From NCBI GenBank assembly GCA_051859505.1, contig JBHYFN010000028.1:1-51595 (forward strand): 51,595 bases of DNA, in the 5' to 3' direction. Both the position numbers and the translations under genes were made by a program. Positions within the stretch are counted from its first letter, which is position 1. The number at the start of each line of letters is the position of its first letter. This DNA comes from JAFIEN01 sp051859505 (GTDB lineage Bacteria; Pseudomonadota; Alphaproteobacteria; Rhodobacterales; Rhodobacteraceae). The notes below the pieces were generated by a model. It was given only the letters and a program-made list of their open reading frames with translations. It had not been told where the DNA came from and searched no databases. This document shows, in pieces, positions 1 to 8,722 of the stretch.

Positions 1-361
1 CTTCCGGCCACTTTCCGTTGTATTTGAACGCCTTTTGCTGCGCCCTCCGGATATAGAGCCAGAAGTGCCAGCCGCCGTACCAGAGCGCGGTGAGCGCGGC
101 GTTGCGGGCCAGCAGGAACAGGATCCATCCCGGGGCAAGGTTTTGCATCACCTCGAGAGGCGGCGTCAGCCAGACCCAGATCGCCAGCACGATCAGCGCG
201 TAAAGCAGGTTCCAGGGCAGGAAATAGCCCGGCATCCACAACAGGAACCGCAGGAAGGCGCGGGGGCGCGGCGGCCAGACGAAGACCGGCGCATATTCAT
301 AGGGCTTGTCCGGGGTCCAGTTGCCGCGCTTGTCGCGGGTGCCGTAGGCGCTGTCGTCCAT
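1..361 (-). CDS. Sterol desaturase/fatty-acid hydroxylase-like membrane protein, N-terminal part
   Basis: Only the first 120 codons are inside the window; the 3' end runs off base 1. The start is the ATG at 361-359, giving MDDSAYGTRDKRGNWTP. The visible part has a polar, proline-rich N-terminus (residues 1-34), a hydrophobic segment at about 44-66 and a second at about 78-102, ending in a basic, aromatic stretch (FKYNGKWP, 112-119). This N-terminus resembles, from memory, the sterol desaturase family proteins of Rhodobacteraceae. The histidine boxes that would prove a di-iron hydroxylase lie outside the window, so the function is inferred. The gene is separated from smoK by an 80-bp spacer that is mostly tandem repeat. 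Confidence 0.6.
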   Translation of the reverse strand, partial: MDDSAYGTRDKRGNWTPDKPYEYAPVFVWPPRPRAFLRFLLWMPGYFLPWNLLYALIVLAIWVWLTPPLEVMQNLAPGWILFLLARNAALTALWYGGWHFWLYIRRAQQKAFKYNGKWPE

Positions 362-373
362 GATGCCTCCGAT

Positions 374-446
374 GGGTCCGGGCAGGGGGCCGGTCAGTGG
401 TCCGGTCAGGGGTCCGGTCAGTGGTCCGGTCAGGGGTCCGGTCAGT
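374..446. repeat. 12-bp tandem repeat spanning the smoK stop codon
   Basis: Five clear 12-bp units (GGTCCGGTCAG followed by T or G) occupy 387-446, with a more degenerate sixth at 374-386. The last base alternates T/G, giving a 24-bp higher-order period. Read on the minus strand each unit contains TGA in the frame of smoK. The annotated smoK stop (442-444) is the first of a ladder of in-frame stops. Confidence 0.9.
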
Positions 447-1476
447 CGAGCCGCCGGCCCGAGGCGCGGTCGAAGCGGTGGATCAGGTCGGGCCGAGCGG
501 TGAAGGCCATCCGCGCGCCCTTTGCGATGCGGGGCGGCTGTTCCAGCTTGGCGATGAACTCGTTTCCGTCGTCGCCGATCAGGTGGACCAGCGCATATTC
601 GCCCAGCTGTTCCACCAGCTCGAGCCGCGCCGACAGGATGCCCTCGCCCTCGGGCGCCTCGCGCAGGTGTTCGGCGCGGATGCCGATGATCCGGTCGGGG
701 CCGCCGCCGCGCAGATCCTCGGGGGCCGAGGGATCAAGCTGCCCGGTGTCGAAGAAGTTCATCTTGGGGCTGCCGATGAACTGCGCGACAAAGGTGTTGC
801 GGGGGCGTTCGTAAAGCTCGATCGGGCTGCCGACCTGTTCGATCCTGCCGTCGCGCAGCACCACGATCTTGTCGGCCAGCGTCATCGCCTCGACCTGATC
901 ATGGGTGACATAGACCATCGTCGCGCCCAGCCTTTCGTGCAGCCGGGCGATTTCCAGCCGGGTCTGCACCCGCAGGGCGGCGTCAAGGTTCGAGAGGGGC
1001 TCGTCGAACAGGAACACCTCGGGTTCGCGCACGATGGCGCGACCGATGGCGACGCGCTGCCGCTGGCCGCCGGACAGCGCGCGGGGCGTGCGGTCCAGAT
1101 AGTCGGTGATGTGCAGCACCTCGGCCGCGGCGCGGACGCGGGTGTCGATCTCGGCCTTGGGCATCTTGGCCTGACGCAGGCCGAAGGCCATGTTGTTGTA
1201 GACCGTCATGTGCGGATAAAGCGCATAGGTCTGGAACACCATCGCCACGCCGCGCCTGGCGGGGGCCACCTCGTTGACGACGCGCCCGCCGATGGCGATG
1301 CTGCCGCCCGAGATATCCTCGAGCCCCGCGATCATCCGCAGCAGCGTGGATTTCCCGCAGCCCGAAGGGCCGACGAAGACGCAGAATTCGCCCGGTTCGA
1401 TGGTCAGGTCGACGCCATGGACGACCTGAAGCTCGCCATAACGTTTCGTCACTTGCTCGAGTGTCAGGCCGGCCAT
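442..1476 (-). CDS. smoK: Sorbitol/mannitol ABC transporter ATPase (SmoK)
   Basis: Cytoplasmic ATPase of the polyol importer whose other parts are SmoE, SmoF and SmoG. The 344-residue protein has Walker A GPSGCGKST (36-44), signature LSGGQ (134-138), Walker B FLFDEP (155-160) and a C-terminal TOBE-like regulatory region (about 240-344), the MalK/UgpC-type layout. The start MAGLTLEQVTKRYGE is chosen because it begins the conserved domain; an in-frame upstream extension would lie wholly inside mtlK. It overlaps the end of mtlK by 13 nt, so translation is probably coupled. In the R. sphaeroides smo operon, as I recall it, smoK lies next to the permease genes; here it is last, after mtlK. Its stop lies in a tandem repeat. 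Confidence 0.9.
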   Translation of the reverse strand: MAGLTLEQVTKRYGELQVVHGVDLTIEPGEFCVFVGPSGCGKSTLLRMIAGLEDISGGSIAIGGRVVNEVAPARRGVAMVFQTYALYPHMTVYNNMAFGLRQAKMPKAEIDTRVRAAAEVLHITDYLDRTPRALSGGQRQRVAIGRAIVREPEVFLFDEPLSNLDAALRVQTRLEIARLHERLGATMVYVTHDQVEAMTLADKIVVLRDGRIEQVGSPIELYERPRNTFVAQFIGSPKMNFFDTGQLDPSAPEDLRGGGPDRIIGIRAEHLREAPEGEGILSARLELVEQLGEYALVHLIGDDGNEFIAKLEQPPRIAKGARMAFTARPDLIHRFDRASGRRLD

Positions 1477-2879
1477 GAGAGTTCCATCTCCTCTATCGCC
1501 GCGACAAGGCCGGGAACGAAGGCCGCGCGGGTTTCGGGCAGGTCGCCCCAAAGTTCGGGGCGGCGGGCGAAATCGCCCTCGCGCCCGGGGGCCAGCAGGG
1601 GTGCAAGGGCATCCCATGCGGGTTCGACATAGGGCACGGCCATCGCGCCCTGCGCAAAGCGGCGGGCATAGACATACCAGCTTGCCACAGAGGCAAGGCC
1701 CGCGCGCGGCACGATGCCCTGCGCAAGGCAGGAGGCCAGCGTCGGGCGGATGAAGATCGGCATCTTGGACCAGCCGTCCATGCAGATCCGGGCCAGCTGA
1801 TCGGCGATGGCGGCATTCGAGAACCGCTCGGCGATCCGGGCGCGGTAGACCTGCCTGTCGAAGGGCAGATCCAGGGTCAGCCCGGCCAGCACCTCGTCCT
1901 GCCAGGCCTCGAATTGCGGGCGCAGGCGGGGATCGGCCATGGCCTCGTCAAAGGTCCGGTGACCGGCCAGCGCACCCAGATAGCACAGGCCCGTGTGGCC
2001 GCCGTTCAGGATGCGGATCTTGGCCTCTTCATAGGGGTCGACATCGGCGACCACCTCGACCCCCGCCTTGCGCAGGTCGGGAAAGGGGCCGGCGAAATCC
2101 TCTTCGAGCACCCATTGCAGGAAGGCCTCGGCATGGATCGGGGCCAGCGGGCGGGCGGGAAACAGCCGTGCCGCCTCGGCGCCGAGCGCGGCATCGGCGC
2201 GCGGGGTGATGCGGTCCACCATCGAGCAGGGAAAGCGGGCATTGGCCCCAAGCCACTCGGCCAGGTCCTGTCGCCCGGCGCGGTGCAGGTAATCGGTCAG
2301 GTTGCGGCGCAGCATATGGCCATTGGCCCGGATGTTGTCGCAGCACAGAAGCGTGATCGGCCCCGCCCCCGCCGCCATCCTCTGACCCAGCCCCCGCGCC
2401 AGATAGGCATAGACCGACCGGGGGGCACCGCCCGCGAACTCGCCGGCAATGACAGGATCGGTGGGATCGAGCTTCCCGGCGGGATCGAGCGCATATCCGC
2501 TTTCGGTGACGGTGATCGTCACCGCCCGCACCTCGGGCCGGGCCAGAAGCGCCTCGGCGGGGGCGGGATCCTCGGCCCAGTCGGCGAATTCCAGATGCGA
2601 CCGCACAAGGCGGTAGTCGCGGATGTTGCCCGGCGTGGTGGTCTTGAGCAGATAACCCCCCTCGGCCCGGCGGGCATCGGCGAAGGCCGCCGATTCGCTG
2701 GCCCGCAGGTTCACGGCGGCGATGCCCCAGTCCAGATCGCCCGTGGCCTCCATGTAATCGTCCAGAAAGACCGCCTGATGGGCGCGGTGGAAGGCACCGT
2801 ATCCCAGATGGACGATCCCCGTCCGCGCATCCTCGCGGCGCCATCCTGTCGTGCGTAGCGGCGCCTGTGCCGTCGTCAT
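1464..2879 (-). CDS. mtlK: Mannitol 2-dehydrogenase (polyol-specific long-chain dehydrogenase)
   Basis: Oxidises D-mannitol (and often D-arabinitol) to the ketose with NAD+ in the cytoplasm. The 471-residue length fits the family. The long-chain polyol dehydrogenase signature KxxxxNxxH is at K287, N292 and H295, and a glycine-rich nucleotide-binding loop GYGAFHRAH is at 26-34. The start (MTTAQAPLRTTGW) overlaps the stop of the upstream AraC gene as ATGA. Lying after sorbitol dehydrogenase and the transporter genes, it makes this a combined sorbitol-mannitol operon. The product fructose would need a fructokinase, which is not in the window. Substrate preference within the polyol family cannot be read from sequence alone. 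Confidence 0.92.
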   Translation of the reverse strand: MTTAQAPLRTTGWRREDARTGIVHLGYGAFHRAHQAVFLDDYMEATGDLDWGIAAVNLRASESAAFADARRAEGGYLLKTTTPGNIRDYRLVRSHLEFADWAEDPAPAEALLARPEVRAVTITVTESGYALDPAGKLDPTDPVIAGEFAGGAPRSVYAYLARGLGQRMAAGAGPITLLCCDNIRANGHMLRRNLTDYLHRAGRQDLAEWLGANARFPCSMVDRITPRADAALGAEAARLFPARPLAPIHAEAFLQWVLEEDFAGPFPDLRKAGVEVVADVDPYEEAKIRILNGGHTGLCYLGALAGHRTFDEAMADPRLRPQFEAWQDEVLAGLTLDLPFDRQVYRARIAERFSNAAIADQLARICMDGWSKMPIFIRPTLASCLAQGIVPRAGLASVASWYVYARRFAQGAMAVPYVEPAWDALAPLLAPGREGDFARRPELWGDLPETRAAFVPGLVAAIEEMELSWPA

Positions 2880-3772
2880 GCCGTGCCTTTCCATTTCTGC
2901 ATGAGGCCCGCGCGCATGCTGGCGCGGTAATCGGTCGGCGTGACCTGTTTCATCTTCAGGAAACGCCGGTTGAAATTGGCGAGGTTCTGGAACCCCACGT
3001 CGAAACAGATGCCCGAGACCGGCTCGTCCGTCGCCGACAGCAGGACACAGGCCTGCGCGATCCGCACCCGGTTGACGAATTCGACAAAGCCGCTGCCGGT
3101 CGCCTTCTGGAAGTTGCGGGAAAAGGCGGTGGCACTCATCCCCGCCATCTCGGCCATCTGTTCGAGGTTCAGGTCTTCGGCATAATTCTGGGTGATATGG
3201 TCGATCACCGCCGCGATCCGCGCCTGTTTCGCGCTGCCTTCGGGCCGGACCATCGGCAGGACCGACAGCGGGCGCTTTTCGGCATGTTCCTCGATCCGCA
3301 CCAGAAACCGCAGGAAGGCCGCGATCCGTTCGGGCCCGCGCGTGTCGCGGATGCGCTGAAGATGGCCGCGCGCGAAGGTGGGATCGAAGCCCTCGAACCG
3401 GATGCCCGCCTGGGCCAGATCCAGCATCGGGCGCATCTGGGCGAATTCGGGGAAGGCGAGGGTCAGGTTGTCGATGCTGTCCTGGCTGAACTGCACCACC
3501 ATGTCGCGCAGGGCCACGGGTTCCGTCTCGGGGCGGTCCATCGTGACCCAGTTGTGCGGCACGTCCGGCCCGGTCAGGTACAGCTCGCCCGGCTCGAACG
3601 GGCCGATGAAATCGCCGATGAAGGCCTCGCCCTTGGTGGCGATGATCAGGTGCAGCTCGTATTCCGGGTGGCTGTGCCAGCGGCAAAGTTCGGTGGGCCA
3701 GCCATGTTCGAGGTAGCGGACCGAGGTTTCGGTCCGGTCCACATATTCGAATTCCGGCCGGAATACGGACAT
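2876..3772 (-). CDS. AraC-family transcriptional regulator inside the polyol operon
   Basis: A 298-residue regulator: an N-terminal cupin-like sensing domain (RWHSHPEYEL at 31-40 is a typical His-rich cupin turn) and a C-terminal AraC-type double helix-turn-helix, with the first helix pair around 203-222 and the second around 251-270 (VSGICFDVGFQNLANFNRRF). It probably senses a polyol and activates the operon. The gene starts 4 nt after smoS stops and overlaps mtlK by 4 nt, so it is co-transcribed with the genes it presumably controls, implying positive feedback. The ligand and operator are not evident from sequence. Confidence 0.9.
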   Translation of the reverse strand: MSVFRPEFEYVDRTETSVRYLEHGWPTELCRWHSHPEYELHLIIATKGEAFIGDFIGPFEPGELYLTGPDVPHNWVTMDRPETEPVALRDMVVQFSQDSIDNLTLAFPEFAQMRPMLDLAQAGIRFEGFDPTFARGHLQRIRDTRGPERIAAFLRFLVRIEEHAEKRPLSVLPMVRPEGSAKQARIAAVIDHITQNYAEDLNLEQMAEMAGMSATAFSRNFQKATGSGFVEFVNRVRIAQACVLLSATDEPVSGICFDVGFQNLANFNRRFLKMKQVTPTDYRASMRAGLMQKWKGTA

Positions 3773-3776
3773 GGCC

Positions 3777-4547
3777 CTACATCCGCAGGACGGAACCGCC
3801 GTCGACGCTAAGCGTCTGGGCGGTGATGTATTGCGCCTGGTCACCGGCAAGAAAGACGGCGACGCGGGCGATCTCGAACGGGCGGCCCATATAGCCAAGC
3901 GGCACGGCAAGGCCCACCTCGCGCTTCTTCTGGCCGGGGGCCTTGCCTTCGGCGCGGGCAAAGAGGGCGTCCACCTGATCCCACATCGGCGTATCCACCA
4001 CGCCGGGGCTGATCGCGTTGACGCGGATGCCGTGGGGGGCAAGGGCCAGTGCGGCCGACTGGGTATAGCTGATGACGGCGGCCTTGGTGGCGCAGTAATG
4101 CGCCACCAGCGCCTCGCCCCGGTGGCCGGCCTGGCTGGCCAGGTTGATGATCGACCCGCCCCGCCCGGCGGCGACAAGCGCCCGGGCGGTGGCCTGCATC
4201 ACCGCATACATGGCGCGCACGTTCAGGCCGAACAGCCGGTCGTATTGCGCCAGATCGGCATCCAGCACCGATCCCATGTCGAAGATCGCGGCATTGTTGA
4301 ACAGCACATCCGGCACTTCGGCGGCGATCCACTGCAGGCAGCCCTCGAGCCCCTCGGGCGTCATCAGGTCGAAGGCGCGGTGGTCGGTCGCGCAATCGCC
4401 GGAGAAGGCGGCGCCCAGATCGGTGGTCAGCACCCTTGCGCCAAGGGCCGCGAAATGTTCGGCCGTGGCGGCACCGATGCCGCCATTGGCACCGGTGACA
4501 AGGCAGGACTTTCCGTCAAGCCGGACGGGGGCGGGGTCGAAGGTCAT
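3777..4547 (-). CDS. smoS: Sorbitol dehydrogenase, short-chain dehydrogenase family (SmoS)
   Basis: NAD-dependent oxidation of D-sorbitol (glucitol) to D-fructose; related enzymes also use galactitol or L-iditol. At 256 residues it equals the length of R. sphaeroides SmoS. Rossmann motif TGANGGIG is at 18-25, NNAA at 84-87, and the catalytic set is S138, Y151 and K155 (YCATK). The start MTFDPAPVRLDGK overlaps the smoG stop as ATGA; an upstream in-frame extension would lie inside smoG and is rejected. Context (smoEFG upstream, mtlK downstream) supports the sorbitol assignment over other short-chain dehydrogenases. Confidence 0.92.
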   Translation of the reverse strand: MTFDPAPVRLDGKSCLVTGANGGIGAATAEHFAALGARVLTTDLGAAFSGDCATDHRAFDLMTPEGLEGCLQWIAAEVPDVLFNNAAIFDMGSVLDADLAQYDRLFGLNVRAMYAVMQATARALVAAGRGGSIINLASQAGHRGEALVAHYCATKAAVISYTQSAALALAPHGIRVNAISPGVVDTPMWDQVDALFARAEGKAPGQKKREVGLAVPLGYMGRPFEIARVAVFLAGDQAQYITAQTLSVDGGSVLRM

Positions 4548-5374
4548 TTCACGGCTCCGAAGGTCAGGCCCTGGACAAGCTGCTTCTGCGTCAGCCATCC
4601 CAGCAGCACGATGGGGGCGCAGGCAAGGGTCGACACCGCCGAGACCTTGGCCCAGAACAGACCCTGCGGGTTCGAGAAGCCGGCAACAAGCGCCACCAGC
4701 GTGCCCGCATTGTTCGAGGTCAGGTTGATCGACCAGAACGCCTCGTTCCACATCAGCACGATCGACAGAAGCGCCGTCGAGGCGATGCCCCCCCATGCCA
4801 GCGGCATGACGATCTGCGTGATCTCGTTGAAGGTCGATGTGCCGTCCATCCGGCTTGCCTCGAGGATCTCGACGGGGATGTCGCGGAAATAGTTGAACAG
4901 GATCATCATGATGATCGGCAGGTTCATCAGCGCGAAGATCACGATGAGCGAGATGCGCGTATCAAGGATGCCCAGCCACTGGCACAGAAGATAGATCGGC
5001 ATGAGCACCCCCACCGCCGGCATCATCTTGGTCGACAGCATCCACAAAAGGATGTCCTTGGTCCAGCGCGTCGGCCGAAAGGCCATGGCATAGGCCGCGG
5101 GAATGGCGATCAGCATCGCCAGAAGCGTGCCGCCGATGCTGGTCACGATGGAATTCATCGCGAATTTCGAGATGTTGGTCTGGGCGTTGACCGTGGCGTA
5201 ATTCTCGAACGTGGGTTCGAAGACCAGAAGCGGAGGAATGGCGATGGCCTGCTGTTCGGTCTTGAAGCTGGTCAGGACCATCCAGAAGATCGGAAAGAAC
5301 ATCACCAGCGCCACGATCCATGCGGCCGTGACGGCGATGTTGTGGCGGATCCGGGCTTTCTGCTTGTCGGTCAT
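4544..5374 (-). CDS. smoG: Sorbitol/mannitol ABC transporter permease (SmoG)
   Basis: Second inner-membrane permease of the polyol importer, MalG type. The 276 residues contain about six hydrophobic helices, the first at about 13-34. The cytoplasmic ATPase-coupling EAA loop starts at 172 (EASRMDGTSTFNEI) and runs to about 196. The gene lies 3 nt downstream of smoF and overlaps smoS as ATGA. It works with SmoF as a heterodimer and receives substrate from SmoE. Confidence 0.92.
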   Translation of the reverse strand: MTDKQKARIRHNIAVTAAWIVALVMFFPIFWMVLTSFKTEQQAIAIPPLLVFEPTFENYATVNAQTNISKFAMNSIVTSIGGTLLAMLIAIPAAYAMAFRPTRWTKDILLWMLSTKMMPAVGVLMPIYLLCQWLGILDTRISLIVIFALMNLPIIMMILFNYFRDIPVEILEASRMDGTSTFNEITQIVMPLAWGGIASTALLSIVLMWNEAFWSINLTSNNAGTLVALVAGFSNPQGLFWAKVSAVSTLACAPIVLLGWLTQKQLVQGLTFGAVK

Positions 5375-5377
5375 CGT

Positions 5378-6238
5378 CTACACCGCCAGATTCTTGCCAA
5401 TCGCGCGGATCAGGAAGATCGCCACGATATTGGCCAGGATGATCGCGATCACGCCGCCTGCCGCCGCCACACCCACGTTGAAGGACGACAGCGCCTGCTG
5501 GAAGATCAGGAAGGTCAGGTTCGTCGATCTGTTGCCCGGACCGCCCGAGGTGGTGACATAGATCTCGGCGAAGATGGACAGGTGAAAGATCGTCTGGATC
5601 AGGATGACGATCGCCATCGGCCGGGCCAGATGCGGCAGGGTCAGATGCCACAGCTGCGGCCAGAATCCCGCCCCGTCCAGCGTCGCGGCCTCTTTCTGTT
5701 CCTGATCCTGCGATTGCAGCGAGGTCATGAAGATCAGGAAGGCAAAGGGCGTCCATTGCCAGCTGACCATGATGACGATGGAATAAAGCGGATAGCGTGT
5801 CAGCCAGTCCACCGGATCAAGCCCGAAGAAGCTCCAGATCACGGCGAAGAGGCCGTAGATCGGGTTCATCATCATGTTCTTCCAGATCAGCGCATTGACC
5901 GTGGGCATGATGAAGAAGGGCGAGATCAGCAGAACCCGCACGATTCCCCGCCCGCGAAACGGCCGGTCCACCAAAAGCGCCAGCGCAAGCCCAAGCACCA
6001 CGGTGATCGCGATGGTCAGGCCGACAAGGGTCAGCGTGTTCCAGATCGCGGGCCAGAAATTGCGGTCGGAGATGAAATACTGGTAGTTTCTCCAGCCCAC
6101 GAAACCGGTCCGCTCGGGGTTGAGCAGCTGGAAGCGGATGGTCGAGAAATAGATCGTCATGCCCAGGGGCACGATCATCCACACAAGCAGGAGGAGGATC
6201 GCCGGGGCCTGCAACACTCTCGCGAGCATGGGGTTCAT
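5378..6238 (-). CDS. smoF: Sorbitol/mannitol ABC transporter permease (SmoF)
   Basis: First permease of the polyol importer, MalF type but without the large MalF periplasmic insert. The 286 residues begin MNPMLARVLQAPAI with a membrane helix at about 10-31. The EAA loop is at about 183-204 (EAATLDGAGFWPQLWHLTLP). A 99-bp spacer containing a strong hairpin separates it from smoE, whereas smoG follows after 3 nt. This pattern usually gives more binding protein than permease. Confidence 0.92.
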   Translation of the reverse strand: MNPMLARVLQAPAILLLLVWMIVPLGMTIYFSTIRFQLLNPERTGFVGWRNYQYFISDRNFWPAIWNTLTLVGLTIAITVVLGLALALLVDRPFRGRGIVRVLLISPFFIMPTVNALIWKNMMMNPIYGLFAVIWSFFGLDPVDWLTRYPLYSIVIMVSWQWTPFAFLIFMTSLQSQDQEQKEAATLDGAGFWPQLWHLTLPHLARPMAIVILIQTIFHLSIFAEIYVTTSGGPGNRSTNLTFLIFQQALSSFNVGVAAAGGVIAIILANIVAIFLIRAIGKNLAV

Positions 6239-6298
6239 GGCGGGTTCCTTGCCGATGCGGCCCGCGGGCCGCGGGCCGTGCGCGATGCCGACAGAAGG

Positions 6299-6324
6299 CC
6301 CGCCCGGGCCGGAACCCGGGCGGG
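6299..6324 (-). terminator. Hairpin between smoE and smoF
   Basis: A perfect 10-bp inverted repeat (CCCGCCCGGG / CCCGGGCGGG) with a 6-nt loop lies 13 nt after the smoE stop and before smoF. It has no long U-tract, so it is more likely an mRNA-stabilising or partial attenuation element than a full terminator. Confidence 0.7.
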
Positions 6325-6337
6325 ATGGATCGCGGGA

Positions 6338-7642
6338 TCAGTAGTAGCCGGCCTGACGCATCTCGCGGTCGGCAATCTCCTGCGCATTGGCAAGGGCCTG
6401 CTCGACCGAGATGTCACCCGACAGCGCCGCCGTCATTTCCTGGCCGACGGCATTGCCGATGCCCTGAAACTCGGGGATCGCGGCGAACTGGACGCCCGTA
6501 TAGGGGATCGTGTCCGTCGGGTTCGGCGTGGCCGAGAGGATCGCCTCGAGCTCGGCATCCGCAAAGGCGGTGGCGGCGGCGAATTCCTCGATCGCATAGG
6601 TCGATTGCCGGCTGCCCGTGGGCACCGCGCCCCAGCCCTGCGTCTCGCCCACCAGCCGGATATACTCCTGGCTCGTGGCCCATTCGACAAAGCGCAGCGC
6701 GTCTTCCTGGTTGTTCGACCCGGCCGGAACCGCCAGCGCCCAGGCCCAGAGCCAGTTCGACCGCTCGACCGTGCCCGCATTGGGCGACTGCGCGAAACCG
6801 AGGTTGCCCGCAACCTTCGAGGTCGCCGGATCGGTCATCAGCGAGGCGGCGATCGTCGCGTCGATCCACATGCCGCAGCGGCCCTCGTTCATCAGGGCGA
6901 GGATCTCGTTGAACGAGTTGGAGGCCGATCCCGGCGGGCCGGATTCGTTCATCATGTCGACATAGAAGGTGACGGCCGCGTTCCATTCGGGGCTGTCGAA
7001 GGCGGGCGTCCAGTCGTTGTTGAAATACTGCGCGCCAAAGGAATGGGCCATGGTGCCAAGGAAGGCCATGTTCTCGCCCCAGCCGGGCTTGCCGCGCAGG
7101 CAGATGCCATAGATGCCGGCGTCACGGTCGGTGATGGCGGCGGCGATCTCGCGGATCGTGTCCCAGGAGGGGCGATCCTCGATCCCGTCGTAGCCCGCGC
7201 CCTGCACCAGCTCCATGTTGTACATGATCATCGAGCTTTCGCCGTAGAACGGTGCCGCATACATCGTGCCGTCGATGCTGAGCCCGTTGCGGATGGCGTC
7301 GTAGATGTCGTCGGCGGCATAGGCATCGCTGAAGTCCAGCGGCACCAGCCAGTCGCGCGCACCCCAGATCGGCACTTCGTACATGCCGATGGTCATCACG
7401 TCGAACTGGCCACCCCGGGTCGAGATGTCGGTGGTCACGCGCTGGCGCAGCTGGCCTTCGTCCAGCGTCACCCAGTTGACCTTGATGTCGGGGTTCTGTT
7501 CCTCGAAGGCGGCGGTCAGCTCCTGCATGACAAGCATGTGGCCGTTGTTGATCGTGCCGACGGTGATCTCGCCGGCCATGGTGGCCGCGCCGGCGGTTGC
7601 GCCCAGCACAAGGCCGATCGCGGTTGTGCGAAGTGGTCTCAT
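6338..7642 (-). CDS. smoE: Sorbitol/mannitol-binding periplasmic protein (SmoE)
   Basis: Family 1 (maltose-type) solute-binding protein delivering polyols to SmoFG. The 434 residues begin with a signal peptide (MRPLRTTAIGLVLGATAG, cleavage near residues 21-25). The start at 7642 is preferred over one 11 codons upstream because GGGAGGAACC immediately precedes it. It is the first gene of the minus-strand polyol operon. The 240 bp upstream (7643-7882) separate it from iolJ on the same strand. I see no convincing -35/-10 pair or operator there beyond a single TTGCAAC half-site, but the operon promoter should be in it. Confidence 0.92.
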   Translation of the reverse strand: MRPLRTTAIGLVLGATAGAATMAGEITVGTINNGHMLVMQELTAAFEEQNPDIKVNWVTLDEGQLRQRVTTDISTRGGQFDVMTIGMYEVPIWGARDWLVPLDFSDAYAADDIYDAIRNGLSIDGTMYAAPFYGESSMIMYNMELVQGAGYDGIEDRPSWDTIREIAAAITDRDAGIYGICLRGKPGWGENMAFLGTMAHSFGAQYFNNDWTPAFDSPEWNAAVTFYVDMMNESGPPGSASNSFNEILALMNEGRCGMWIDATIAASLMTDPATSKVAGNLGFAQSPNAGTVERSNWLWAWALAVPAGSNNQEDALRFVEWATSQEYIRLVGETQGWGAVPTGSRQSTYAIEEFAAATAFADAELEAILSATPNPTDTIPYTGVQFAAIPEFQGIGNAVGQEMTAALSGDISVEQALANAQEIADREMRQAGYY

Positions 7643-7882
7643 TGGTTCCTCCCTGAGTGATGCGGTTTGCCACATCGTCCTCGAGTGAAGACCAATCCCC
7701 CGGCCCGCGCCAATACCTTCGCGGCAGATGCTGATACTCTGGTGCGGTCAGATTGCGGATCCTGGCGAAATGACCGTGGAAAAGTATCGGCCCCTTGCCG
7801 CACTCACGATCCAGCCTCGGTCTTTGCAACGCCGCCGGAAACGCCGCGCAGCGCCGGCCCGCCCCGCGCATCGCATCAAGCC

Positions 7883-8722
7883 TCAGCCCTTGCCGGCGGC
7901 CCCCAGGGATCGCAGGAGGGCCCGGGTCGCGGCGGCAAGTGGTGCTTCGGTCTCGGACAGGATCGCGATCCGGTCGAACCTTGCGGGATCGCGATCAACC
8001 GCCTCCCGAAGGGCTGCGCCGAAGGTCATGCGCAGCTCGGTGCCGATGTTGAACTTGCAGATATGGCTGGCGGCGGCCAGCCTTTCCCGCTGCGCCCCGG
8101 GCACGCCCGAGCCGCCGTGGATCACCAGCGGCACGCCGGTCACGGCCTCGATGGCGCGGAGGCGATCCTCGTCCAGCCCCGCGCCGGGGCCCTGCTGCAG
8201 ATGGCGGTTGCCGACGGAGACGGCCATCGCATCGACGCCGGTCTCGCGCGCAAAGCGGGCGGCCTCGTCCGGGTCGGTCCCGTCCGAGGCCTCGCCGCCT
8301 TCATAGCCGACGAAGCCGATCTCGCCCTCGCAGGAAACACCTGCGGCATGGGCCATCCGTGCCACCCCGGCCGTGGTCGCGATATTCTCGGCCAGCGGCA
8401 GGCGCGAGCCGTCGAACATGACCGAGGTGAATCCCGCCGCGATGGCCGCGCGGCAGTCATCAAGCGTGTAACCGTGGTCGAGATGGGCGACGACCGGCAC
8501 CTTGGCGCTTTCCGCCAGATGCCGGAACATCGCGCCCAGCACCGGCAAGGGCGTATGCGCGCGGCAGGAAGGGCCGGCCTGCAGGATCACGGGGGCGCGT
8601 TCCATCTCGGCCGCTGTCACGAAGGCGCGCATGTCCTCCCACCCCAGGCAGACAAGGCCGGGGACGGCGTAGCCGCCTGCAAGGGCGGGCTGCAACACCT
8701 CGGCCAGGGTGGCGCGGGTCAT
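7883..8722 (-). CDS. iolJ: Class II aldolase family protein, probable 6-phospho-5-dehydro-2-deoxy-D-gluconate aldolase (IolJ)
   Basis: Zn-dependent class II aldolase of 279 residues. It shows the family motifs HLDHG (80-84), MFDGS, IHGGSGVP and KFNIGTELR. In inositol degradation this aldolase splits the phosphorylated deoxyketogluconate made by IolC into dihydroxyacetone phosphate and malonate semialdehyde. The start overlaps the iolB stop as ATGA, and it is last in the iolDCBJ operon, which is the main reason for choosing IolJ over tagatose- or fructose-bisphosphate aldolase. Confidence 0.82.
   Translation of the reverse strand: MTRATLAEVLQPALAGGYAVPGLVCLGWEDMRAFVTAAEMERAPVILQAGPSCRAHTPLPVLGAMFRHLAESAKVPVVAHLDHGYTLDDCRAAIAAGFTSVMFDGSRLPLAENIATTAGVARMAHAAGVSCEGEIGFVGYEGGEASDGTDPDEAARFARETGVDAMAVSVGNRHLQQGPGAGLDEDRLRAIEAVTGVPLVIHGGSGVPGAQRERLAAASHICKFNIGTELRMTFGAALREAVDRDPARFDRIAILSETEAPLAAATRALLRSLGAAGKG

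Noticed and set aside
5342..7660. Long open frame (about 770 codons) on the plus strand opposite smoF and smoE
   Set aside because: It is antisense to clearly recognised transport genes, has His/Arg/Gly-rich low-information composition and no family motif; high GC keeps such frames open.
7824..7830. TTGCAAC between iolJ and smoE, like half of the LacI operator
   Set aside because: Only one half-site; the other arm is absent, so I do not place smoE in the inositol regulon.
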